Origin: JBBAFB01 sp041655595
GTDB taxonomy: Bacteria > Bacillota > DULZ01
Assembly (NCBI GenBank): GCA_041655595.1
Contig: JBBAFB010000110.1
Coordinates: 1 to 7,455, forward strand
DNA: 7,455 nucleotides
Direction: 5' to 3'
In this document: positions 1-6,102 of the stretch, piece after piece
Layout: every line of letters begins with the position of its first letter
Numbering within the stretch: the first letter of the stretch is position 1
Notes under the pieces: model-generated
What the model was told of the DNA's origin: nothing
The model's input: only the letters and a program-made list of their open reading frames with translations
Databases searched by the model: none
Position numbers and translations under genes: made by a program

Positions 1-576
1 ATCAATTAGCTGTTCTTTCTCATCATAATTCAAACCGGCAGCAGGCTCGTCCAATAACAACAACTTAGGCTGGGTAGCCAAAGCCCTGGCCCACTCCACC
101 CTTCTTTGATCCCCATAGGGCAAATTGCGAGCCAAGCGATCCTTATGATGTAAAATACCTACAAAATCCAAACACTGTTCTGCATAGCTATGGATTTCTT
201 CCTCTTCTTTCCTCTGCTTGAGAGTCCTTAAAATGGCACCAAAGGCCCCGCTGTGTGATCTGCAGTGCATACCGGACATGACATTTTCTAAAACTGTCAT
301 ATTCCGAAAAAGACGTAAGTTTTGAAAAGTTCTTGCCATTCCCAATTGGGTAATTTTGTGGGGCTTTAGCTTGATGATATTTTTACCGTCAAAAATTACT
401 TCCCCTTTTTCCGGCCTGTAAAAGCCTGTCAAGCAGTTAAAAGCGGAGGTTTTGCCGGCACCATTTGGCCCAATCAGGCTTTGAATGGCGTTTTCCCTAA
501 TTTCAAAACTCAAGTTATTAACAGCCATTAAGCCTCCAAAGCTCAATGTTAAATTATTTACCTCTAGAAGTGGCAT
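1..576 (-). CDS. livG: LivG-type branched-chain amino acid ABC transporter ATP-binding protein (partial, C-terminus beyond window)
   Basis: This is the cytoplasmic ATPase that powers a HAAT-family amino acid importer; it would pair with LivF under the LivH/LivM permeases. The 192 residues present are open from the start to the window edge. They show Walker A GPNGAGKT (36-43), the Q-loop in ARTFQN (Q85), the LivG-style ABC signature LPYGDQRR (152-159) and Walker B with catalytic glutamate, KLLLLDEP (171-178, E177). LivG proteins are usually about 255 residues, so roughly 60 including the H-loop lie outside; this is edge truncation, not decay. The ATG at 576-574 has an AGGAGGG site (589-583) 6 nt upstream and lies 17 nt after the livM stop. 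Walker A is followed by Ser rather than the commoner second Thr, which is harmless. The LivG rather than LivF assignment follows from the long insertion around residues 103-130 and the gene order. The family is certain; the substrate is not shown by this subunit. Confidence 0.95.
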   Translation of the reverse strand, partial: MPLLEVNNLTLSFGGLMAVNNLSFEIRENAIQSLIGPNGAGKTSAFNCLTGFYRPEKGEVIFDGKNIIKLKPHKITQLGMARTFQNLRLFRNMTVLENVMSGMHCRSHSGAFGAILRTLKQRKEEEEIHSYAEQCLDFVGILHHKDRLARNLPYGDQRRVEWARALATQPKLLLLDEPAAGLNYDEKEQLID

Positions 577-593
577 GCTTTACCCTCCTGCTT

Positions 594-1562
594 TTAATTC
601 CGTCTATCGGGCCAAATTCCCTGAGGCCTGAAGATCATAATGACAATTAAGACTATACCAAATAACAGCATTCTGCTTTGACCCACTGCACGAAAGATCT
701 CAGGGAACAGCACTAAAATACCCGCCCCTAAAACCACTCCCGGTATTTTACCCATCCCGCCCAAGACAACAGCCAGCAGAATCATGGCAGATTGAGTAAA
801 GATAAAGGTCTCTGGAGAAATCGCCGTCATCTTAATAGCAAAAAAAGAACCGGCAACGCCGCCAAAGATAGCCCCGATCACAAATGCATACAGCTTAAAT
901 TTTACCCTGTCAATCCCCATAGCCTCCGCCGCATCCTCATCTTCCCTGATATATTGCCAGGCCCTGCCCAAACGGGAATGATATAGACGGTAGGAAACAA
1001 AAATGGCGATTAGCACCAGGATAAAAAACATATAATAAAAGTGATTAATTTTCGAAAGATAAACGCCAAAAACCGTTGGTCTGTTAATTCCGATTAAGCC
1101 GCTGGCCCCTCCGGTGATAGATAGGTTTCTGACAACCAGCCGGGTGATCTCTCCAAATCCCAGGGTAACGATGGCCAGGTAGTCGCTTCTAAGACGAAGG
1201 GTAGGCCCACCGATTACCACACCGGATATACCCGACAGAACAATACTGAAGGGAATTGTCAGCCAAAAATTCATCCCGAAAACGGAAGATAATATTCCCG
1301 TCGTGTAAGCACCGATAGCAAAAAAAGCCGCATAACCCAGGTCCAAAAGACCTGCATAGCCCACTACAATATTGAGACCAAGGCACAAAACTACATAAAA
1401 CCAGGTGTTAGTAAGAATCTCCAACACATAGTTATTAGCGAACAAGGGAGTCAGTATGACCAAGGTAACCAGTAGCAAATAGACTCCGTAACGTATTAAT
1501 TTATTATCCAAAGCCTTATAAATTCCATCCATCAAGCGAGTCTGGGCGATTAAATTCTTCAT
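594..1562 (-). CDS. livM: LivM-type branched-chain amino acid ABC transporter permease
   Basis: This inner-membrane permease subunit forms the translocation pore with LivH. The 322-residue protein is strongly hydrophobic, with repeated membrane spans starting near residue 27. It carries the LivM hallmarks: GLNIVVGYAGLLDLGYAAF (62-80), the GGASGL segment (151-156), the cytoplasmic ATPase-coupling loop beginning GRAWQYIREDEDAAEAMGI (199-217), the glycine-rich VLGGMGKIPGVVLGA (266-280) and a C-terminal FRPQGIWP (311-318). The length is normal for the short LivM type; E. coli LivM is longer at the N-terminus. The ATG at 1562-1560 lies only 3 nt after the livH stop, and a GAGAGG inside the last livH codons can serve as ribosome binding site, so translation is probably coupled to livH. 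It ends in TAA, 17 nt before livG. Confidence 0.95.
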   Translation of the reverse strand: MKNLIAQTRLMDGIYKALDNKLIRYGVYLLLVTLVILTPLFANNYVLEILTNTWFYVVLCLGLNIVVGYAGLLDLGYAAFFAIGAYTTGILSSVFGMNFWLTIPFSIVLSGISGVVIGGPTLRLRSDYLAIVTLGFGEITRLVVRNLSITGGASGLIGINRPTVFGVYLSKINHFYYMFFILVLIAIFVSYRLYHSRLGRAWQYIREDEDAAEAMGIDRVKFKLYAFVIGAIFGGVAGSFFAIKMTAISPETFIFTQSAMILLAVVLGGMGKIPGVVLGAGILVLFPEIFRAVGQSRMLLFGIVLIVIMIFRPQGIWPDRRN

Positions 1563-1565
1563 GCT

Positions 1566-2480
1566 CTACATCCTCTCAATCTCGCTCTTACCTAAAATAC
1601 CGGTAGGTTTGAATACTAATAACAAAATTAAAATTACAAAGGCAAAAACGTCTTTCCACTCGGAGCCAACCATGGGAAGCTGAGTCCCTATTGCTTCCAA
1701 GAGACCTAAAATCAAGCCTCCGACCATAGCACCGGGTATACTGCCGATCCCCCCGATGACTGCTGCGGTAAAGGCCTTCAGACCGATAACAAAACCCATG
1801 AAAAAGTTGATACTGCCGTAGTAAACTCCGGCCATTACACCGGCGGCCGCCGCCAGGGCGGACCCTACAAAAAAGGTCAGAGCAATGGTTTTGTTAACAT
1901 TAATACCCATGAGGCGACAGGCATCCTGATCAATGGCTATTGCCCTCATAGCCCTGCCATACATAGTTTTATTGATAAACCAGTGAAGTCCCAGCATTAG
2001 GCTGGCGGTTGCGATAACTAAAATCATTTGAGTGTATGTAACCCGTACGCTTCCCAAATCAATCCCGGCAAAGCTCAAGTCTGTATTAAAGGCCATAAAT
2101 TCACCGTTGGTCAGCACCATCACAAAATTATAAAGAACTAGGGAAACTCCCACAGCGGTAATCAAAATTGAGAGTCTGGGCGCCTTTAATAAAGGACGGT
2201 AGGCAACTCTTTGGATACCCACCCCTAATAAGCCGACAATCAGCATGGATGCCAGCATGGATATAATAATACCTGCCCAGCCCGCACCAAGGATACCGGA
2301 TACCAAACCTAGAACAACAAACCCCACAAAGGCACCTACCATATAGATATCACCATGAGCAAAGTTCAGTAGCTTAATAATACCGTATACCATGGTGTAG
2401 CCCAGGGCCACCAAACTATAAAATGAGCCGATCAGTATTCCGTTAATTAATTGTTGTAGGATAATCTCTTGTAGGGACAT
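1566..2480 (-). CDS. livH: LivH-type branched-chain amino acid ABC transporter permease
   Basis: This is the second permease subunit of the HAAT importer and the partner of LivM. Its 304 residues match the usual LivH length. Recognisable segments are the N-terminal LNFAHGDIYMVGAF signature (38-51), the ATPase-contacting loop starting GRAMRAIAIDQDACRLMGI (175-193), the glycine-rich VIGGIGSIPGAMVGG (241-255) and the C-terminal KPTGILGK (291-298). Hydrophobic spans run throughout. The ATG at 2480-2478 has an AGGAAGG-like ribosome binding site about 8 nt upstream. A second ATG at 2488-2486 is out of frame. The gene follows livJ after an 88-nt gap that holds a strong hairpin, so its expression relative to livJ may be set by that element. 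livM begins 3 nt after its stop. Confidence 0.95.
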   Translation of the reverse strand: MSLQEIILQQLINGILIGSFYSLVALGYTMVYGIIKLLNFAHGDIYMVGAFVGFVVLGLVSGILGAGWAGIIISMLASMLIVGLLGVGIQRVAYRPLLKAPRLSILITAVGVSLVLYNFVMVLTNGEFMAFNTDLSFAGIDLGSVRVTYTQMILVIATASLMLGLHWFINKTMYGRAMRAIAIDQDACRLMGINVNKTIALTFFVGSALAAAAGVMAGVYYGSINFFMGFVIGLKAFTAAVIGGIGSIPGAMVGGLILGLLEAIGTQLPMVGSEWKDVFAFVILILLLVFKPTGILGKSEIERM

Positions 2481-2504
2481 GAATTCATCCTTCCTCTTAA
2501 AAGC

Positions 2505-2541
2505 AACCTAAGTCAAAGCCCTTGCGGCCTTGACTTAGGTT
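2505..2541 (-). terminator. Intercistronic hairpin between livJ and livH (attenuating or processing stem)
   Basis: Two arms, 2505-2520 and 2526-2541, form a 16-bp stem with a 5-nt loop. The outer 15 bp pair AACCTAAGTCAAAGC with GCCTTGACTTAGGTT. The only non-Watson-Crick position is a G-U pair in the minus-strand transcript (an A-C mismatch in the plus sense), which suggests that the minus-strand RNA is the functional form. The downstream T run is short (GCTTTTAAG), so full termination is unlikely. A stem in this position, after the binding-protein gene and before the permease genes, is commonly used to give partial termination or to protect the 3' end of the binding-protein message. The fold is seen directly; the role is inferred. 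Confidence 0.7.
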
Positions 2542-2568
2542 TACATAATTAAGCTTTAATCAAGCAAA

Positions 2569-3753
2569 TTAGTCTAGTAGGACCCATTTGCCCCCTTCTG
2601 CTTTCAATAGTACAAAGTTACTTTGCACAAGAGTTTTATCTTCGTTAAAAGAAATTATACCGGATAGGCCTTTGTAATCGGCGGTATCATCTAAAGCCTT
2701 AATCAAAGCTTTAGAATCAATGCCCCCTGCCCTTTCGATGGCATCGGCCACCAAGTAAATTCCATCATAGGCCAAGGCCGAGTAGGGACCGGGATCCTGC
2801 TTGTATTTTGCTTTGTAATTATCCATAAACTCTTTAGCAACAGGCATGTATTCCACTAAGGGGTTGGTTGTTACAAAAACCCCCTCGGAGGCGGCCTTGC
2901 CGGCCAATTCCAACAATTTGGGGTCGTTAGAGCCATCGCCAACGACGATTTCGCCTGTGTAACCACCTTGGCGAAGTTGCTTAATAAAGAGACCCCCGTC
3001 AGCATAATAAGCTGTCCAATAAACAAAGTCCGGATTCTTGGATTTAATTCTGGTAACGACGGAAGAGTAGTTTTGTTCTCCCTTGGTTACTACCTCTGTA
3101 CCCACAACTTCATTACCTGCGTCTTTCCAAAGCTGTCCGGTGATTTTGGCCAAATCTTCAGAATAGCCATCACCTTGGTGCACTAGGGCTATCTTTTTAG
3201 CATCAAGCTTATTAAATAATTCTACAGCCTTTTGCCCCTGGTGAAGGCCGGTACCGTTAATCATAAAGGCCTTGCCATCATTAGCATCAATTAACTGCGT
3301 CGAGTTGGCAGCTGCAATTACAAAGGGAATATCCGCATCGGAATACAGCTTTAGCGTAGGCAAGGTTGCACCTGAACAATAACCCCCAACTACGGCCACC
3401 ACGTTTTCGGAAATCAACTTAGTAGCGGCGGCAGATGCCACCTGAGGATCGCAAGCATCGTCGGCGGTGGACATAACTAATTTTTTACCTAAAACTCCAC
3501 CATTATTGTTAATTTCCTCTAAAGCCAATTTGGCGGCGTTTTCCATATCCTTACCATAGGGTGCCTCTGAACCCGTAACGGGAACCATAAAGCCCAATTT
3601 AATTTCCCCGTCAAAACCCGGGGCCTTGGGTGCATCCCCATCACCCGAGCCTGCCGGCGGTGCAGGAGCCGGTGCTTCAGTACCTCCGCAGCCCACGACC
3701 AAAAATGCCATTAGCCCAATCAGCAAAAACAAAAATAATGTTTTCTTTTTCAA
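2569..3753 (-). CDS. livJ: Branched-chain/hydrophobic amino acid ABC transporter substrate-binding lipoprotein (LivJ/LivK family)
   Basis: This extracellular, membrane-tethered solute receptor delivers its ligand to LivHM. The 394-residue protein has a lipoprotein signal peptide: a KKK n-region, a hydrophobic core (5-20) and lipobox VVGC with C22 as the lipidated residue. A Pro/Ala/Gly/Asp-rich tether (about 24-47) follows, then a type I periplasmic-binding fold (Peripla_BP_6). Family landmarks are IKLGFMVPVTG with APYGKD (51-69), GGYCSGAT (123-130, where the E. coli LivJ pocket carries a similar Cys-Ser), HQGDGYSED (192-200), YWTAYYADGGLFIKQL (245-260) and YDGIYLVADAI (329-339). The start is TTG (3753-3751): the codon two positions upstream in frame is TAA, no in-frame ATG precedes the signal peptide, and GGAGGAGGG (3768-3760) sits 6 nt upstream. 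The ligand cannot be read from sequence; next to a hydroxyproline-type pathway, an imino acid is possible. LivK would be an equally good symbol. Confidence 0.94.
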   Translation of the reverse strand: MKKKTLFLFLLIGLMAFLVVGCGGTEAPAPAPPAGSGDGDAPKAPGFDGEIKLGFMVPVTGSEAPYGKDMENAAKLALEEINNNGGVLGKKLVMSTADDACDPQVASAAATKLISENVVAVVGGYCSGATLPTLKLYSDADIPFVIAAANSTQLIDANDGKAFMINGTGLHQGQKAVELFNKLDAKKIALVHQGDGYSEDLAKITGQLWKDAGNEVVGTEVVTKGEQNYSSVVTRIKSKNPDFVYWTAYYADGGLFIKQLRQGGYTGEIVVGDGSNDPKLLELAGKAASEGVFVTTNPLVEYMPVAKEFMDNYKAKYKQDPGPYSALAYDGIYLVADAIERAGGIDSKALIKALDDTADYKGLSGIISFNEDKTLVQSNFVLLKAEGGKWVLLD

Positions 3754-3886
3754 ATTTTACCCTCCTCCATTTTTCTTTAACATTTTAACTTATCGAACTG
3801 ACTTAATAAAGATCAATTTGCAATTATTTGTTCTATAACCACCTCCGCTCCGCCTTTTTAACTGACACTTACCTATAGCTATGTCA
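3754..3886 (-). other. Leader/intergenic region upstream of livJ
   Basis: This 133-nt gap separates the dehydratase stop from the livJ start. It holds the strong livJ Shine-Dalgarno sequence at 3768-3760 and a TAAAAT (3787-3782) that could be a -10 box, though the matching -35 (TTTATT, 3810-3805) is poor. A G-rich tract GGCGGAGCGGAGGTGG reads on the minus strand at 3854-3839. It includes a near-perfect anti-16S match, GGAGGTG, with no start codon at a useful distance. I see no convincing terminator here, so read-through from the two upstream enzyme genes is plausible, possibly topped up by a local promoter. Confidence 0.5.
3760..3768 (-). promoter_or_regulatory. livJ: Strong ribosome binding site for the TTG-started livJ
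   Basis: GGAGGAGGG on the minus strand sits 6 nt before TTG (3753-3751). An ATG overlapping its upstream edge (3770-3768) reads into a stop after six codons (TGA at 3752-3750), so it cannot be the livJ start. The strength and spacing of this site support TTG initiation. Confidence 0.8.
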
Positions 3887-4906
3887 TTAACCTCCGGTGA
3901 TACGAAAACCTTCCGGCAGCGGATCCTCCGGCTCCAGCACCAAGCGATTGAAGCCCATAATTTGTGCATTGCCGCTGATAATGGGAATTACCCCCGGAAA
4001 AGGACCAATCTGGACTGTTTTCTCAATCCTACCATAAAATACTGTATCAATAACACTATAATTAATTAATTCCAGGGATTCATCCATAATGCCTTTAGAC
4101 ATCAGCAGAGGAATCCGGGCCGAAGTACCTGTGCCAGTGGGGCTTCTATCTATTTGCCCATCAGCAAAAATGGTCACGTTTTTTGAAATCAACTGCTTGC
4201 CCTCCCTAACTACGGGATCGGTAATAATGGTGCCGTAGATTCCGCAAAGTTCAGGCTCCAATGGATGTCTGACTTCCATCCTATCCATTACCTTATATTT
4301 AATTTCCATTCCCAGCCGAACCAGCTCATCCATTTTTTCCGGAATAATTTTTGTCCTCAAATCCCTGGCCTCTACAAAAGCATAAAAGGCTCCCCCAAAG
4401 GCGATATCCACGGCCACCTCACCGATGCCCTCGACGGGAATCATTAATTTTTCCGTCAAAACAAAGGAGGGTACATTGGCAAAGCTGATGTTTTTAACCC
4501 GGCCCCCTTCCACTAGGGCCTTGGCCGTTACCCGGCCTGCCGGGGAATCAATTTTCACTGTCTGTTCCCCTTCTTGGGCCAAAACCATGCCCGTTTCAAC
4601 GGCAACCTTAGTAATAGCGATAACTCCATGGCCGCACATGGTACTGTAGCCCTCATTGTGCATAAAAAGCACCCCAAAATCCCCATCCTCCGTTACGGGG
4701 GGAGTAACTAAGCAGCCGTACATACCGCTATGTCCCCTGGGCTCCAACATTAAGAATTTTCTTAAATGGTCGTAGTGCTCCAAAACATATCTTCTCTTGT
4801 CCAAGATTGTGGAGCCTTTAACGGGAGGGAAACCCGAGGTGATAATTCTCAGCGGTTCTCCTGCTGCATGGGCATCAATTGTAGTAATCATTTTTGAATA
4901 ATGCAT
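3887..4906 (-). CDS. Proline racemase superfamily enzyme, probable trans-3-hydroxy-L-proline dehydratase
   Basis: The predicted reaction is dehydration of trans-3-hydroxy-L-proline to delta1-pyrroline-2-carboxylate (EC 4.2.1.77) in the cytoplasm. The 339 residues fit the family (PF05544). The first catalytic motif is present as NEGYSTMCGHGVIA, with C91. The second motif reads DRSPTGTGTSAR, so T257 occupies the position that is cysteine in proline racemase and 4-hydroxyproline 2-epimerase. In characterised members this Cys-to-Thr change marks the dehydratase, including the human homologue L3HYPDH. Other family landmarks are DAHAAGEPLRI (11-21), EPRGHSGMYG (55-64) and FGGAFYAFVEA (170-180). The ATG at 4906-4904 has AAGGAGAG (4921-4914) 7 nt upstream, overlapping the stop of the preceding reductase gene, so the pair is probably translationally coupled. 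Automated annotation would likely say 'proline racemase', which T257 argues against. The family is certain; the specific reaction is likely, from the motif plus the neighbouring reductase. Confidence 0.88.
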   Translation of the reverse strand: MHYSKMITTIDAHAAGEPLRIITSGFPPVKGSTILDKRRYVLEHYDHLRKFLMLEPRGHSGMYGCLVTPPVTEDGDFGVLFMHNEGYSTMCGHGVIAITKVAVETGMVLAQEGEQTVKIDSPAGRVTAKALVEGGRVKNISFANVPSFVLTEKLMIPVEGIGEVAVDIAFGGAFYAFVEARDLRTKIIPEKMDELVRLGMEIKYKVMDRMEVRHPLEPELCGIYGTIITDPVVREGKQLISKNVTIFADGQIDRSPTGTGTSARIPLLMSKGIMDESLELINYSVIDTVFYGRIEKTVQIGPFPGVIPIISGNAQIMGFNRLVLEPEDPLPEGFRITGG

Positions 4907-4919
4907 TAAATTTCTCTCC

Positions 4920-5882
4920 TTAAAGGTTGATCTTTTGTCCCAGGCCCAGCTCCAAACCTTTTTGATAAATTAGCTGGGCGGTCATTAAATCGAATAAAGC
5001 CATTCCCACAGATTTAAAAAAGGTGGTATCCCCCAGCTCCTGACGGTCAACAGCCTTCAACCATTTCCCCAGAGTAATTACCTGTTCATCCCGAAGCCAA
5101 TTTTCTTTTAGAGGAAGCGCCAAATCTCCGGTTTCGATTTTTGCATAATTGGTATCTACAAAAACTTGTTTCAGAAGTCCATAGAGGGCTTTGGGGTATT
5201 CACGCATTTCAGGTTTAAAGGAGCCGATTCCTACAAAATGCTTTCCTTTTAATAAGGCCCCATCATCGGGTAAAACAGGATCCACGGCTGTGGTAGCAGT
5301 TATTACAATATCCGAATGCTCTAAAAGTTCCTCCATCGTCCCGGCCAAAACCAATCGAATCCGGGGGAGGTGGTCGGCTAACCTATTGATAAAAGCCTTT
5401 CCCTTAGAAGCGGTCCTGCTAAAAACTATAATCCTTTCTATGTTAGAGGCCCGGGCACCGAAAATAGCCTGATAAAAACCCTGAACACCCGTACCGATTA
5501 AGCCTAAGGTTTTGGAATCAGGCTTAGCCAGGTGTTTAATGCTCACTCCCCCCACTGCGCCGGTACGAATTGCCGTTAGGGCCTGTCCATTTAAAAGAGC
5601 TAGGGGTTTCCCAGTCCGGCCTTCGTTCAGAACCATTATACCATTAATAACCGGTTCGCCCTCCAAAGCATTATTTGGGAAAACCGACACCAGTTTTGTA
5701 CCAAAACCCCTATTATTAAAACAGGGCATTAACAGCAGGGTGTTGTCCCGGTGATAAACATGGGATCTGGGGGGCATTAAGTAGTCGTCCGTTTCGTAAA
5801 TCAGCATGGCTTTTTCTACAGCAGCTAAAACCTCGTCTGGGTCAGCCGCCTTAAATATATCATTTTCATTAAAAACGAGCAT
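4920..5882 (-). CDS. Ornithine cyclodeaminase/mu-crystallin family oxidoreductase, probable delta1-pyrroline-2-carboxylate reductase
   Basis: The predicted reaction is NAD(P)H-dependent reduction of delta1-pyrroline-2-carboxylate to L-proline, the second step after the adjacent dehydratase (type enzyme EC 1.5.1.49). With the ATG at 5882-5880 the protein is 320 residues, normal for the family. It shows GTKLVSVFPNN (61-71), LTAIRTGAVGG (102-112), the Rossmann nucleotide loop GLIGTGVQG (127-135), GIGSFKPEMREYP (218-230), VDTNYAKIETGD (242-253) and FFKSVGMALFDLM (288-300). The GSFKPEMREYP segment lacks the Asp-containing GGDCPGKTEL-type motif of true ornithine cyclodeaminases, so cyclodeamination is unlikely; other family activities (alanine dehydrogenase, ketimine reductase) remain possible. 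A longer reading could begin at GTG 5897-5895, but that GTG forms part of the GTGGGAG ribosome binding site 8 nt before the ATG, so I chose the ATG. It is probably the first gene of the operon. Confidence 0.85.
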   Translation of the reverse strand: MLVFNENDIFKAADPDEVLAAVEKAMLIYETDDYLMPPRSHVYHRDNTLLLMPCFNNRGFGTKLVSVFPNNALEGEPVINGIMVLNEGRTGKPLALLNGQALTAIRTGAVGGVSIKHLAKPDSKTLGLIGTGVQGFYQAIFGARASNIERIIVFSRTASKGKAFINRLADHLPRIRLVLAGTMEELLEHSDIVITATTAVDPVLPDDGALLKGKHFVGIGSFKPEMREYPKALYGLLKQVFVDTNYAKIETGDLALPLKENWLRDEQVITLGKWLKAVDRQELGDTTFFKSVGMALFDLMTAQLIYQKGLELGLGQKINL

Positions 5883-5890
5883 ACTAAAAA

Positions 5891-5897
5891 CTCCCAC
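5891..5897 (-). promoter_or_regulatory. Ribosome binding site that decides the reductase start
   Basis: On the minus strand, GTGGGAG lies 8 nt upstream of the ATG at 5882-5880. The alternative GTG start at 5897 is made from the same bases and has no purine-rich site at a proper distance of its own (AAAGAAATT lies too far upstream). This favours the shorter 320-residue protein. Confidence 0.65.
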
Positions 5898-6036
5898 ATG
5901 ATAGTAATCAAAATTTCTTTACACTCAGCACTCGGCATAATTAAATATAAATTTATAATATTCTCCCTTTCCAATTAGTTTCCTGCTTTAAATTAAAAAT
6001 AAACAAAAATGAAGCAGTTTCCCAACCCTTGTTTTG

Positions 6037-6066
6037 TTGCACTGATAAAGAATACTGTGGTAAAAT
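6037..6066 (+). promoter_or_regulatory. purL: Candidate purL promoter
   Basis: An extended -10 element, TGG followed by TAAAAT (6061-6066), lies 18 bp after TTGCAC (6037-6042). The -10 matches consensus at five of six bases and the TG dinucleotide is in place. The -35 is weak at three of six. Transcription would start near 6073, leaving a leader of about 30 nt that is too short for a riboswitch. This is motif-based only. Confidence 0.45.
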
Positions 6067-6102
6067 TAGGCTAGATTTGTTTAAAAAATGGAGGCATTTA
6101 TT

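Larger units (their letters stand above)
5883..6102. promoter_or_regulatory. Divergent intergenic region between the reductase operon and purL
   Basis: This 220-bp AT-rich stretch should carry promoters for both directions. For the minus strand, a weak candidate is TTGGAA (5974-5969) with TATATT (5949-5944) at 19-bp spacing, giving a leader of about 55 nt. A perfect 12-nt palindrome TATAAATTTATA lies at 5946-5957, and the minus strand reads GAGTG-CT-GAGTG near 5934-5923; either could be an operator, or chance in AT-rich DNA. I saw no purine riboswitch core, no B. subtilis-type PurR box, no sigma-54 -24/-12 pair and no RNA gene here. Confidence 0.45.

Noticed and set aside
1..576. LivG as a broken pseudogene
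   Set aside because: The frame is intact to the window edge with all expected motifs in order; only the window boundary truncates it.
3626..3838. Plus-strand open frame antisense to the livJ signal peptide and leader
   Set aside because: Its Pro/Ala-rich start mirrors the livJ tether on the other strand, and no ribosome binding site was seen.
3863..3886. Inverted repeat TGACA...TGTCA just after the dehydratase stop, as a terminator
   Set aside because: Only 5-bp arms with a 14-nt loop and no T run on the minus strand; too weak to terminate.
3887..4906. True proline racemase or 4-hydroxyproline 2-epimerase
   Set aside because: Both need a cysteine at the second catalytic position; here the codon at 4138-4136 is ACT (Thr257).
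4920..5882. True ornithine cyclodeaminase
   Set aside because: The expected Asp-containing GGDCPGKTEL-type motif is replaced by GSFKPEMREYP, and the neighbour makes a different ring imine substrate.
5998..6102. Purine riboswitch or PurR box upstream of purL
   Set aside because: The predicted leader is only about 30 nt and no conserved riboswitch core or CGAA-type PurR box is present.
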